Shown here piece by piece: positions 17,350-26,594 of a stretch of 61,576 nt of DNA. A model generated the notes under the pieces. It saw only the letters and a list, made by a program, of their open reading frames with translations. It had not been told where the DNA came from and searched no databases. Every line of letters starts with the position of its first letter. Within the stretch, counting starts at the first letter, position 1. The position numbers were made by a program, and so were the translations under genes. The stretch comes from CAZXCQ01 sp964639275. Lineage in GTDB: Bacteria; Desulfobacterota; DSM-4660; Desulfatiglandales; Desulfatiglandaceae. Location: positions 1 to 61,576 of the forward strand of contig CAZXCQ010000003.1 of NCBI GenBank assembly GCA_964639275.1, read 5' to 3'.

Positions 17350-18531
17350 ATGAAATTACATGAATATCAGGCCAAGGATATCTTTTCAAAGTCGGGGATA
17401 CCCATTCCCAACGGCCAGCTGGTCACCACCGCCGAACAGGCCACAAAGGCGGCCCAGATCATTAACGGCCCCCCATGGGTGATAAAGGCCCAGGTCCACG
17501 CGGGTGGTCGGGGCAAGGGGGGAGGCGTAAAAAAGGCGCATTATCTTTATGAAGTGGTAACGGCCACGGAGTCGCTCCTGGGGAGACCCCTGGTGACCCC
17601 CCAGACAGGCCCCGAAGGCGTGATCGTGAATCAGGTCCTCATCGAGGAAGGGATAGAGATCGATCGGGAGTTCTATCTCGGTATGGTGATCGACCGCTCA
17701 ACCGCCAGTCCCACGATGATCTTTAGTCCGGCCGGGGGCATGGAGATTGAGGAGGTTGCCTCTCAAACCCCGGGGCTTATCCTCAAGGAGCATGTGAATC
17801 CTGCGGTCGGGTGGATGCCCCACCAGGCAAGAAACCTGCTCTATAGTGTCGAGCCCACCCCCACCCCGGCAGCCATCAGGGCATTGATGGCTGTGATGGC
17901 CAATGTCTACAAGATCTTTGTGACCCTTGACTGCTCTCTTGTTGAGATCAACCCCCTTGCCACAAACAGGGAGGGGAGGGCGGTTGCACTGGATGCCAAG
18001 GTCATCATTGACAACAACGCCCCTTTTAGACAGAAGGAGCTCCTCGTGCTTGAAGACCCAAGGGAGAAGGATCCGCTTGAATTGATGGCGGAGAAATACC
18101 ATCTGAACTATATCCGCCTCGACGGCAATATCGGTGTTATGGTCAATGGGGCGGGCCTGGCCATGGCAACCATGGACGTCATCAAGATGGCCGGTGCAGA
18201 GCCTGCCAACTTCCTGGATGTGGGGGGAGGGGCCAGCGAGGAGATGATCTCAAAAGGGGTTGAGATTATCCTCAAAGACACGCGGGTCAAGGCAATACTG
18301 ATCAATGTATTTGGGGGGATCTTGAGATGCGATGTCCTGGCAAGAGGGCTGGTTGCAGCGGCGCAGAAGAATGACATCGATCTCCCCCTGATCGTCAGGC
18401 TGGCAGGGACCAACGTGGAGGAAGGGAGGAAGATCCTCAGCGATTCCAGCCTCCAGTTTCTGGTTGCACGAGATATTGGCGAGGCGGCCGAAATGGTCGC
18501 AAAACAGGTTTCAGGAGCCGACAGACAATGA
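17350..18531 (+). CDS. sucC: Succinyl-CoA synthetase, beta subunit
   Basis: 393 residues, the normal length. It is the ADP/GDP-forming subunit that, with SucD, interconverts succinyl-CoA and succinate with substrate-level phosphorylation. The N-terminal ATP-grasp fold starts MKLHEYQAKDIFSKSGIP, with the K-A-Q-V-H-A-G-G-R-G-K-G-G-G nucleotide-binding loop at about 44-58. The C-terminal CoA-ligase fold includes 'N-F-L-D-V-G-G-G-A' and 'N-V-F-G-G-I-L-R-C-D'. It overlaps sucD by 4 nt (ATGA), so the subunits are translationally coupled. Confidence 0.95.
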   Translation: MKLHEYQAKDIFSKSGIPIPNGQLVTTAEQATKAAQIINGPPWVIKAQVHAGGRGKGGGVKKAHYLYEVVTATESLLGRPLVTPQTGPEGVIVNQVLIEEGIEIDREFYLGMVIDRSTASPTMIFSPAGGMEIEEVASQTPGLILKEHVNPAVGWMPHQARNLLYSVEPTPTPAAIRALMAVMANVYKIFVTLDCSLVEINPLATNREGRAVALDAKVIIDNNAPFRQKELLVLEDPREKDPLELMAEKYHLNYIRLDGNIGVMVNGAGLAMATMDVIKMAGAEPANFLDVGGGASEEMISKGVEIILKDTRVKAILINVFGGILRCDVLARGLVAAAQKNDIDLPLIVRLAGTNVEEGRKILSDSSLQFLVARDIGEAAEMVAKQVSGADRQ

Positions 18532-19424
18532 GTATACTCGTAGACGAGAACAGCAGAGTGGTGGTACAAGGTATCACCGGCCGTGAAGGCACATTCCATA
18601 CCCGGCGGATGCTTGATTACAAAACGGCTGTAGTTGCCGGTGTTACACCTGGAAAGGGCGGCCGTGAGGTGGAGGGGGTGCCGGTTTACAATACGGTAAA
18701 ACAGGCGGTGAGAGACAGAGGGGCAAATGTCTCGTGTATCTTTGTGCCCCCACCCTTTGCGGCGGATGCCATTATGGATGCGGCCTCTGCCGGGGTAAAG
18801 GTGATTGTCTGTATCACAGAGGGAATCCCTGTCCTGGACATGGTCAAGGTGGCCAGCTTTCTCAGGGACAAGGACGCTGTCCTGATCGGTCCCAATTGCC
18901 CGGGGATTATTTCACCCGGGAAGACCAAGGTGGGGATAATGCCCGGGGAGATACACAGCCCAGGGAACATGGCCGTTATCTCAAGGAGCGGCACCCTCAC
19001 CTATGAGGTCGTCGATCAGTTGACAAGGGTGGGGCTGGGGCAGTCCACCTGCATCGGGATCGGGGGTGATCCCATAATCGGAACCACCTTTATCGATCAC
19101 CTCCAGCGATTCAAGGAAGACAGCGAGACCCAAGGGGTCGTTCTGATCGGCGAGATCGGCGGCACTGCCGAAGAAGAGGCCGCCGAGTATATCCAGAAGG
19201 AATTTGATAAACCGGTGATAGCATTTGTGGCAGGCCAAACAGCCCCCCCCGGGAGGCGGATGGGTCATGCTGGTGCAATTATTGCGCGCGGTCAGGGAAA
19301 GGCAGAAGACAAGATCGCTGCCTTGCAGAGGGCGGGAATTACCGTGGCGCTTAATCTCGCCACACTCGGAAGGACCGTCTCTGAGGTGATGGGAAAGGGC
19401 CACCCCAAATCGAACCTTTCTTGA
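18528..19424 (+). CDS. sucD: Succinyl-CoA synthetase, alpha subunit
   Basis: 298 residues. CoA binding is marked by 'V-V-V-Q-G-I-T-G-R-E-G-T-F-H' near the start and the central 'GPNCPGIISPGKTKVGIMPG'. The phosphohistidine lies in G-R-R-M-G-H-A-G-A-I-I at His247. Together with SucC it forms the heterodimer or tetramer that makes ATP or GTP in the TCA cycle or in succinate metabolism. The last 4 nt region overlaps the open frame of the next gene, but that gene probably starts at 19499. Confidence 0.95.
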   Translation: MSILVDENSRVVVQGITGREGTFHTRRMLDYKTAVVAGVTPGKGGREVEGVPVYNTVKQAVRDRGANVSCIFVPPPFAADAIMDAASAGVKVIVCITEGIPVLDMVKVASFLRDKDAVLIGPNCPGIISPGKTKVGIMPGEIHSPGNMAVISRSGTLTYEVVDQLTRVGLGQSTCIGIGGDPIIGTTFIDHLQRFKEDSETQGVVLIGEIGGTAEEEAAEYIQKEFDKPVIAFVAGQTAPPGRRMGHAGAIIARGQGKAEDKIAALQRAGITVALNLATLGRTVSEVMGKGHPKSNLS

Positions 19425-19498
19425 CTCTTGCCCGGCTTAATGCTAGTATAAAAAAAACGATCACGCATAAGAGAATCTTAGAGGATACCGGTGGCCCG

Positions 19499-19891
19499 AT
19501 GAAAAAGGTCGTCGATCTCACTGACCGCCTTGAAGACAAGAGACTAAAGAGGCAGATAGAGACCCATCGAGACAAGTCCGAGACTGTTCAAAGGCTTGTC
19601 CAGTGCGGCTCATGTCGGTTCAGGTGTGCCATGTGCGGACACCAGATGGGAGAGACAGAATCATCCTGCCTCCCTGTTTCTCCTCATTCGGAGTGCAATC
19701 TGTGTCAGGTCTGCCACGCCGAATATGAAGACTTCCTGGAGATGTCAAAGGGGAAAAAGGGCACTGACGTCTTCTGGCACAATGAGGAATGGTGCAGACT
19801 GTGGACAGCCTGGTTGGATTACCAAAAGGCCATGAGGGCGTTCAGGAATTCGGATGAATTCAGACGTTTGACCGAGGAGATGGGGGATTGA
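19499..19891 (+). CDS. Cysteine-rich zinc-finger-like protein, unknown
   Basis: 130 residues from ATG 19499; the frame opens earlier (19421), but the upstream part has no conserved look. The centre is a cysteine cluster, 'C-G-S-C-R-F-R-C-A-M-C-G' followed by 'C-N-L-C-Q-V-C-H', giving about nine Cys and His ligands that could bind one or two zinc ions or an iron-sulfur cluster. The C-terminal 50 residues are helical and tryptophan-rich. It lies between sucCD and tatA on the same strand. No family recognised. Confidence 0.65.
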   Translation: MKKVVDLTDRLEDKRLKRQIETHRDKSETVQRLVQCGSCRFRCAMCGHQMGETESSCLPVSPHSECNLCQVCHAEYEDFLEMSKGKKGTDVFWHNEEWCRLWTAWLDYQKAMRAFRNSDEFRRLTEEMGD

Positions 19892-19915
19892 CCTCGGAAG
19901 AGTGGAGGTGAATCG

Positions 19916-20110
19916 ATGTTTGGACTAGGCATGCCGGAATTGATCATAATATTGATCATTATCCTGATTATTTTCGGGGCCGGGAAGTTGCCCCAGATAG
20001 GCAGTGGACTGGGCAAAGGAATCAGAAACTTCAAGAAGGCCACTACCGAGTCTCAAGACGAAATAGAGGCTCCCAAAGAGGAAGAGAAAACCTCGGAGGA
20101 CAAGGCCTGA
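19916..20110 (+). CDS. tatA: Sec-independent translocase subunit TatA/TatE
   Basis: 64 residues. One N-terminal helix (M-F-G-L-G-M-P-E-L-I-I-I-L) is followed by the FGAGKLPQIGSGLGKGIRNFK hinge and amphipathic helix, then an acidic-basic tail. This is the standard TatA layout; TatA oligomerises to let folded twin-arginine proteins cross the inner membrane. GGAGG lies just upstream of the ATG. tatB and tatC are not beside it. Confidence 0.93.
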   Translation: MFGLGMPELIIILIIILIIFGAGKLPQIGSGLGKGIRNFKKATTESQDEIEAPKEEEKTSEDKA

Positions 20111-20128
20111 GTCAAGACCAATGGCGCC

Positions 20129-20548
20129 TTAAAAAGGGATTTCATCCTCAGGGACATCTATCGGTTCTTCCACGGGGAAGCTTTCTTCGGGAGATTCTGC
20201 CCTCCCACCTCTGGCTGCAGGGCCTAACATCTGCATCTTCTGGGCAATGATCTTTGTTGTATACCGTTTATTGCCGTCCCGATCCTCCCATGCATCTGTC
20301 TGCAGTCTCCCTTCAATATAGACCTGGCTCCCTTTGCGGAGATACTCTCCACAGATCTCTCCGAGTCGTCTCCAGGCATCAACCCGATGCCATTCGGTAC
20401 GTTCCTGTCGTTCTCCTGTATTCCTGTCCTTCCACTCCTCGGTGGTGGCGACTCGGAAATTGGCGACCGCTGTACCGCTGGGCGTATATCTAACCTCAGG
20501 GTCTGCTCCCAGACGTCCGATCAGTATCACCTTGTTTACGCCTGCCAT
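20129..20548 (-). CDS. ssb: Single-stranded DNA-binding protein
   Basis: 139 residues from ATG 20548, with a GGAGG site upstream. The OB fold begins MAGVNKVILIGRLGADPEVRYTP and contains 'W-H-R-V' and 'G-S-Q-V-Y-I-E-G-R-L-Q-T'. A short disordered linker leads to the acidic tip D-E-I-P-F, which recruits repair and replication partners. The linker is shorter than in E. coli SSB (178 residues). It converges with tatA, 18 nt apart. Confidence 0.95.
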   Translation of the reverse strand: MAGVNKVILIGRLGADPEVRYTPSGTAVANFRVATTEEWKDRNTGERQERTEWHRVDAWRRLGEICGEYLRKGSQVYIEGRLQTDAWEDRDGNKRYTTKIIAQKMQMLGPAARGGRAESPEESFPVEEPIDVPEDEIPF

Positions 20549-20817
20549 CTCTTGGTCTCCTCCTCTCAAATGGTCTCAAAAGGCTTGCATCAACCACAGA
20601 GCCCTCTTGTCGGCCACCCTAGCATAAAAAAAAGTACCAAATCAAGCGGATTGGTGATGCATTTTCTCCAGCGAGACCATTCCCTATTGACTGTTATGTT
20701 CCAAAAGGTTAAGCTACTGTTTATTCAATAAAATAAGAGGCTCTTTCCTCTGGTACCCCACCGGCCATGTGCCCCCGGGGACGGGGTAAGATCCCTCTTC
20801 AACAGACAGGGTGAGAG

Positions 20818-22467
20818 ATGCTCAAAGTCATACCGCTGGGAGGTCTGGGAGAAATCGGACGCAATATGATGGTTATCGAAGATGACCATTACATCCTGGT
20901 TGTGGACGCAGGCATCATGTTCCCGGATAACTATATGCCCGGCGTGGATCTGGTGATCCCCGATTTTCACTACCTCCGGGAGAAAAGGGACAGGGTCAAG
21001 GCCATCATCCTGACCCATGGTCATGAAGATCATATCGGTGCCATGCCCTTTCTCCTGAGAGAGATTCGTGTCCCCGTATTTGGCACAAGCTTTACACTGG
21101 AGCTGTTGAGGGAAAAGCTAAAGGAACACCATCTGCCCGAGGCCCCGGCGCTCTGCAAGATCAGGCCGGGAGATGCCACCCCGTTTGGTCCCTTTGAGGT
21201 GGAATATATCGGGGTGAACCACAGCATCGTTGATGGGGTCGCCCTTGCGATCGGAACAGGGGAGGGGACAATCATACATTCCGGTGACTTTCGGATCGAT
21301 CCCACACCTGTCGATGGACAATTTACAGACCTGGGCCGCTTTGCCCACTTTGGGGAAAAGGGAGTCCTCGCCCTGTTCTCCGATTCCACCAATGCGGAAA
21401 AGGAGGGATTTGCACTCAGTGAGAGGGAGGTAACCAAAACCCTTGAAGACCTGTTCCGAATAAGCCAGGGCAGGGTCATCCTGGCCAGTTTTGCCTCGAA
21501 TATCGCCAGAATTCAACAGGTCATCAACCTGGCGGTGAAGTTTGGAAGAAAGGTGGTCTTTAACGGAAAGAGCATGCTTACCAATATCGGCATTGCCAGA
21601 CAGGAAGGGTTTATTCATATACCCGAGGATGTAGAGATCAGCGAGAGCCAGGTCAGTCAATTTCCGGATCGGCGTATCGCGGTCATCACCACGGGAAGCC
21701 AGGGCGAGCCGATGTCGGCCCTGACCCGGATGGCGCAGGGAAGTCACAAGAGCATCAAGATAAGGGAGGGTGACACGGTCATCCTCTCTTCGCGGTTTAT
21801 CCCAGGCAATGAGAGGGCCATAACCGCCACCATAAACAACCTCTATCGTATGGGGGCTGAGGTGGTCTATGAAAAGGTCTCGGAAATACACACCTCGGGT
21901 CATGCCCGGAGAGAAGAACTAAAACTAATGTTGAGTCTGGTGAAACCACGCTTTTTTATTCCCATCCACGGTGAATACCGGCATCTTGTAAAACACGCCC
22001 AGCTGGCCCTGGACATGGGCATGGGTAAGGATCGGGTGATTGTTGCAGAAGATGGTGACATCATCTCTTTTAAAGACCAGGGGGTGCGATTGGAGGGGCA
22101 TGTCCAGGCGGGGCGGGTCTTTGTGGATGGAAAAGGGGTCGGAGATGTTGAAGAGATGGTCTTGAGGGACCGGAGGAAGCTGAGCCGAAACGGTATGGTG
22201 ATCGTCCTTTTGGCCCTTGATGATCATACCGGAGAGACGGTCTATGGCCCTGAGATCATCTCTAGGGGTTTTGTGTTTGAAGATGCCCCGGGGTCAATCC
22301 TCGAGGATGCCAAATGCGTTGTGCTGGAAGTGCTTGACGAGCTTGACCAGACATCACCCATCGATTGGACCGGGATAGAAATAGATATCAAGAGGCGGCT
22401 AAAAGGCTTTTTCCAGAGCGTCATTGAGAGGAGGCCCTTGATCATCCCGACCATTATCGCGGTTTAG
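20818..22467 (+). CDS. rnj: Ribonuclease J
   Basis: 549 residues. It is a metallo-beta-lactamase/beta-CASP nuclease with endo- and 5'-3' exoribonuclease activity, used in RNA maturation and decay. The dizinc site T-H-G-H-E-D-H-I-G has His67, His69, Asp71 and His72. Other motifs are 'IIHSGDFRIDPTP', 'L-F-S-D-S-T-N-A' and the beta-CASP phrases 'TGSQGEPMSALTRMA' and 'HTSGHARREELKLML'. The C-terminal domain is complete. It opens a rightward run with ftsK and lolA, 53 nt before ftsK. Confidence 0.94.
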   Translation: MLKVIPLGGLGEIGRNMMVIEDDHYILVVDAGIMFPDNYMPGVDLVIPDFHYLREKRDRVKAIILTHGHEDHIGAMPFLLREIRVPVFGTSFTLELLREKLKEHHLPEAPALCKIRPGDATPFGPFEVEYIGVNHSIVDGVALAIGTGEGTIIHSGDFRIDPTPVDGQFTDLGRFAHFGEKGVLALFSDSTNAEKEGFALSEREVTKTLEDLFRISQGRVILASFASNIARIQQVINLAVKFGRKVVFNGKSMLTNIGIARQEGFIHIPEDVEISESQVSQFPDRRIAVITTGSQGEPMSALTRMAQGSHKSIKIREGDTVILSSRFIPGNERAITATINNLYRMGAEVVYEKVSEIHTSGHARREELKLMLSLVKPRFFIPIHGEYRHLVKHAQLALDMGMGKDRVIVAEDGDIISFKDQGVRLEGHVQAGRVFVDGKGVGDVEEMVLRDRRKLSRNGMVIVLLALDDHTGETVYGPEIISRGFVFEDAPGSILEDAKCVVLEVLDELDQTSPIDWTGIEIDIKRRLKGFFQSVIERRPLIIPTIIAV

Positions 22468-22520
22468 GCCGGAAGGCGTGCTAGGAGTCTGTTGAAGGTA
22501 AAATAGATCTATCAAAGACC

Positions 22521-24737
22521 ATGAGCGGGAGAGCAGATTTGACCCGAAGATCAGGTACAAAGGACAAGACAGACAAACATTCGCGTCCCATGAGCAAAGA
22601 AATCGTGGGTCTCATCTTTCTCCTTGCAGCGATCGTCCTGGGCGCGAGCCTCTTCTCATATCACCCTGCGGACAGGCTTTTCTGGAATGTTACCGGCCCC
22701 CTGGGCAAGGCCCACAATCTCTTTGGTACCGTGGGGGCACACCTGGCCGGGGGGCTTTTTTTCCTGCTCGGCCTCTCCGCCTTCTGGCTTGTCATCATCT
22801 TGCTGGTCATGACCTATCTCTCATTCCGGGGTCGCCGTCCCTCGTATCCTGTTATCACCGCCATGGCCTCCGTAGCACTCTCCATCTGCTTCTCCGGGAT
22901 ACTGTGTCTGCACTTTCATGATGGGGTGAGTTTTGGTCATGGAAATATGATCGCCGGGGGGCTGGCAGGGCTCTACCTGGCCGGCCTGGCAAGAAGCTTC
23001 CTAAACCAATTTGGGGCCTATGTCTTTCTCTCTACGATTTTTATTATCTCTCTTATGGTTGCAACCCACCTCTCCCTGGGCAGTCTCTTTTCGGGGTTGG
23101 GCCTGGGGGCCCTGGGCGTGCTAAGGCGTATCAGGGACCTGGTCACAAAAAGAAGGGAACGAAAGAGGAGGGCGCGAAAGAGCATGGAGGCCAGGAAAAA
23201 GATGAAATCGAGACCCAAGGTCACCATTGTCAAGGCCGCCCCAGAGAAGGAAAAGAGACCCGAGCAGGAACAGTTCCCGTTTATGCATGTGGCGGGGGAA
23301 TTTAAGTTGCCATCGCTGGACCTCCTCGATGATCCGCCTCAAAGAGAGGATATAGAGATACGGCAAGAGAGCCTTGAGATGAATGCCCGCCGCCTCGAGA
23401 GAAAACTGGCCGATTTTGGTGTGGAAGGAGAGGTCATGGAGATCCTTCCGGGCCCGGTGATTACCATGTATGAGTTCAAGCCGGCGCCGGGCATAAAGAT
23501 CAGCAAGGTGGCAGGCCTCTCGGATGATCTTGCGCTGACCCTCAGGGCTCCCAGCATCAGAATCGTCGCGCCGATTCCGGGTAAGGGAGCCATCGGGATC
23601 GAGATACCCAACAACAAGAGGGAGATGGTGTACCTGAAGGAGGTCCTTTCAAAGCCCGCATACAACACCTCCAAACACAAACTGCCGATTGCCCTTGGAA
23701 AGGATATCACCGGAGCGCCCGTTATCGCAGATCTCTCAAGGATGCCCCACCTGCTTGTGGCCGGCGCAACCGGGACGGGAAAGAGTGTCTCCATCAACAC
23801 CATGATCGAAAGCCTGCTGTTTAAGTTTTCTCCGAAGATGGTCCGGCTCCTGATGATTGACCCGAAAAGGATTGAGCTTTCCGTATACCGCGATATCCCC
23901 CACCTCCTTCACCCGGTGGTGACGCAACCCAAGGAGGCCACCAAGGCCCTCAGATGGGCCGTGGAAGAGATGGAAAGACGCTACATGCTTTTGTCGGACA
24001 AGGGGGTCAGAAATATTGATACATACAACCACAAGGTGCTCAAAGAGCGGAGGAGTGCCACCGCAGATGGGGCCCCGGCCCCTGATGACGCATTACCCTA
24101 TATCATCGTGGTCATCGATGAACTGGCCGACTTGATGATGGTCTCATCCAAGGAGGTTGAAGAGGCGATCACGCGGCTGGCGCAGATGGCCCGGGCCGCA
24201 GGGATCCACCTCATCATTGCCACCCAGCGCCCTTCGGTCAACGTGCTGACAGGCATCATAAAGGCCAATTTCCCCACCCGGATATCCTTCCAGGTCTCCT
24301 CCAAAGTGGATTCCAGGACCATCCTCGATACCAACGGGGCAGAGCATCTCCTGGGTGAAGGTGACATGCTGTTTATCCCGCCCGGTGTTGGGCGGCTTAC
24401 AAGGATCCACGGGGCGTACGTCAGTGAAGAAGAGGTCAAAAGGGTCACCGATTTCTTGAGGGGCGAGCAGAAACCGGATTATGACGCCACCATTCTATCC
24501 GAGATTGCCAGAGATGAAGAAAAAGAAGATGAGGAAATAGAGCTTGACGAAAAATATGAAGAGGCGGTGGAAGTGGTGTGTAAGACACGACAGGCATCCA
24601 TTTCCATGCTTCAGCGCAAACTGAGGGTGGGGTACAACCGGGCGGCCAGGATGATCGAGGCCATGGAAACGGAAGGGATCGTCGGACCGTCCGATGGGGT
24701 CAGGCCGCGGGAGGTATACGGGAGGAGGGTGTCATAG
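22521..24737 (+). CDS. ftsK: DNA translocase FtsK/SpoIIIE
   Basis: 738 residues. The N-terminal 220 residues hold four or five membrane helices that anchor it at the division septum. A short basic linker replaces the long Pro/Gln linker of E. coli FtsK. The motor has Walker A A-G-A-T-G-T-G-K-S at about 414-421 and Walker B IVVIDELADLMM at about 526. The C-terminal winged-helix gamma domain (about 680-735) would read KOPS-like polar sequences. It pumps chromosome dimers apart during division. lolA follows immediately. Confidence 0.94.
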   Translation: MSGRADLTRRSGTKDKTDKHSRPMSKEIVGLIFLLAAIVLGASLFSYHPADRLFWNVTGPLGKAHNLFGTVGAHLAGGLFFLLGLSAFWLVIILLVMTYLSFRGRRPSYPVITAMASVALSICFSGILCLHFHDGVSFGHGNMIAGGLAGLYLAGLARSFLNQFGAYVFLSTIFIISLMVATHLSLGSLFSGLGLGALGVLRRIRDLVTKRRERKRRARKSMEARKKMKSRPKVTIVKAAPEKEKRPEQEQFPFMHVAGEFKLPSLDLLDDPPQREDIEIRQESLEMNARRLERKLADFGVEGEVMEILPGPVITMYEFKPAPGIKISKVAGLSDDLALTLRAPSIRIVAPIPGKGAIGIEIPNNKREMVYLKEVLSKPAYNTSKHKLPIALGKDITGAPVIADLSRMPHLLVAGATGTGKSVSINTMIESLLFKFSPKMVRLLMIDPKRIELSVYRDIPHLLHPVVTQPKEATKALRWAVEEMERRYMLLSDKGVRNIDTYNHKVLKERRSATADGAPAPDDALPYIIVVIDELADLMMVSSKEVEEAITRLAQMARAAGIHLIIATQRPSVNVLTGIIKANFPTRISFQVSSKVDSRTILDTNGAEHLLGEGDMLFIPPGVGRLTRIHGAYVSEEEVKRVTDFLRGEQKPDYDATILSEIARDEEKEDEEIELDEKYEEAVEVVCKTRQASISMLQRKLRVGYNRAARMIEAMETEGIVGPSDGVRPREVYGRRVS

Positions 24738-24738
24738 G

Positions 24739-25410
24739 ATGCGAAGGGCCTTTATCTTTATCCACGTCCTTATCCTGCTGTTTTCTTATACCGCGCTGGC
24801 AGATGATAGCCTATCGGATATTCTCGAAGGGGTCCGGAAAAACTACGGTCCCCTCCCGGGATTCGAGCTCCATTACAGCCGAGAGGTGATCACCCGGTCC
24901 ATGGCCATGATGGGCGATAAGGTCAAAGGGGACCTGGCAACGGGTGAGATCTATTTCAGGCCACCTTACTTTCTGAGGCTGGAGCAGGTCTCTCCAAAAC
25001 CCGAAAGCATCATCACCAACGGGGATACACTCTGGTGGTATATCCCTGACAAGAGGCGGGCGTACCAATATCCCTCAAAAGAATTTGGCAAGGAGCTAAG
25101 GGTGCTGAGCGATATATTCAGCGGGCTCTCCCGGGTGGAGGACTCCTTTCAGGTGGTCCTGCTCGGTCGCAAAAAGGGGGGAGCGTATCAGATCCAACTC
25201 AATCCGGATCCGCCCTGGGAGGACATCAACAGCATCGTCCTTACCGTGACAGGAGAGCATCATATCCGTGTGGTGGAGATCCACAATCAGTTGGGCGGGA
25301 TCACCCGGTTTGCTCTGGAAGATCTGAGGCCAAGAAGGGATTTTGATAAGGGGTTTTTTGACTTTGTGGTCCCGCAGGGGGTCAGGTTGGAAAAAGAGGG
25401 GATTCAGTGA
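24739..25410 (+). CDS. lolA: Outer-membrane lipoprotein carrier protein LolA
   Basis: 223 residues from ATG 24739, 2 nt after the ftsK stop, with GGAGGAGGG inside the ftsK tail as ribosome-binding site. It has a signal peptide (MRRAFIFIHVLILLFSYTALA) and then the LolA half-barrel with 'GEIYFRPPYFLRLEQVSP', 'D-G/N-x-x-L-W-x-Y-I-P' and a C-terminal 'FDFVVPQGV'. It shuttles lipoproteins through the periplasm to the outer membrane. The ftsK-lolA order is a known conserved neighbourhood. Its end overlaps the VWA gene by 7 nt, tail to tail. Confidence 0.87.
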   Translation: MRRAFIFIHVLILLFSYTALADDSLSDILEGVRKNYGPLPGFELHYSREVITRSMAMMGDKVKGDLATGEIYFRPPYFLRLEQVSPKPESIITNGDTLWWYIPDKRRAYQYPSKEFGKELRVLSDIFSGLSRVEDSFQVVLLGRKKGGAYQIQLNPDPPWEDINSIVLTVTGEHHIRVVEIHNQLGGITRFALEDLRPRRDFDKGFFDFVVPQGVRLEKEGIQ

Positions 25411-26585
25411 GCCATGACCCTTGAAAGGAGCCGCCCCACCCGTTTGAGGGCCTGGAGATTAGCCACCGGCAAAAAGTGATCCACATACGGGAGTGCCGCC
25501 CGCATCCCCTGGCACACCGGTTGATAATCCGGATCCCCTGCCAGGGGATTTAACCAGACCACACAGTAGGCCTTGCGGCTGAGTGTCTCCATTTCGCGCC
25601 TCAGGAGATCCTTTCCTCCCAGATCCCAGCCATCGCTCAGGATAAGGACCACGGTCCTCCGGCTCAGGAGCCTCTGCCCCGGGCCCTGGTTAAACTGGTG
25701 GAGCGAATAACCTATCCGGGTCCCCCCCGACCAGTTGGGGACTGCACCAGCGATACGCGCCAGGGCCTTTTCAAAACTCATATGCCGGATAATAAAGGAG
25801 ATGGAAGAAAGCGAGGTGGAAAATACGTAGACCTCTGCCCTCGATCCCACTCCCTTTAGCCCTAGGAGAAACGGCATCACAAACCGGGCGTACCGATCCA
25901 TGGAGGCGCTGACATCAGCAAGTATCACCAGGCGTTTGAGCCTTCTCTTTTTCTCCTTGTAGAACAACTCTATGGGTGTCCCGCCTGTCTTTAGGCTCCT
26001 TCTGATAATACGCGGGAAATCCATGCTCCCTGCCCTTTGGGATCTCCTGGAACGGCGCGTGATACTGATCTTGAAAGGCTCCATCATCCTCTTGAGGGCA
26101 AGACGGGCGACCTGGATATCGTCCCTTTCAAACTCGGCCATGTCCTTCTTCTCGACGCTTGAAACGGGGCTGTAGGTAATGCCTTCCAACGATCTTTTGT
26201 CGGGGGTATCCGCCACATCGGCTGCCTCTCGCTGATCAACTTCATAGAGAGATTCTCTATCTGGTCTTACTTCCCCGTCCCCCCCGTCTTCCAGCGCGTT
26301 CTCTTGTGGCGGATCTTTCTTGACCGGGGTCCTCATGTGCCAGAATTCATCGAAGAGATTGGGAAATTGGGCCCATTCGAGTTCGTTGGTGCAGAGGTTT
26401 GAGCGAAGTGAGGAGAAAAAATCGTGCCTCTTGGAGAGACCGGTTATCTCGATGCTGCGGATGGCATCCTCGACACTGCTTTGAAAGACCTTGAAGCCAC
26501 GGTCCTTGAGGAAACCGGCAAAACGTATTGCCTGACCGGCCAACCCGGGATGCCCTCTTCTTTTTGGCTGAATGGCGCTATTCAA
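25404..26585 (-). CDS. CoxE-like VWA domain protein
   Basis: 393 residues. The N-terminal 200 residues are charged and poorly conserved. The C-terminal von Willebrand A domain carries the MIDAS motif D-V-S-A-S-M (about 230-235), a later Thr in 'SGGTRIG' and Asp in 'LILSDGWDLGG'. It matches CoxE/YehP-type proteins, which act with MoxR ATPases as chaperone pairs that insert metals or remodel complexes. It lies 9 nt downstream of the MoxR gene, supporting that partnership. The client is unknown. Confidence 0.85.
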   Translation of the reverse strand: MNSAIQPKRRGHPGLAGQAIRFAGFLKDRGFKVFQSSVEDAIRSIEITGLSKRHDFFSSLRSNLCTNELEWAQFPNLFDEFWHMRTPVKKDPPQENALEDGGDGEVRPDRESLYEVDQREAADVADTPDKRSLEGITYSPVSSVEKKDMAEFERDDIQVARLALKRMMEPFKISITRRSRRSQRAGSMDFPRIIRRSLKTGGTPIELFYKEKKRRLKRLVILADVSASMDRYARFVMPFLLGLKGVGSRAEVYVFSTSLSSISFIIRHMSFEKALARIAGAVPNWSGGTRIGYSLHQFNQGPGQRLLSRRTVVLILSDGWDLGGKDLLRREMETLSRKAYCVVWLNPLAGDPDYQPVCQGMRAALPYVDHFLPVANLQALKRVGRLLSRVMAH

Positions 26586-26594
26586 CGGACAATC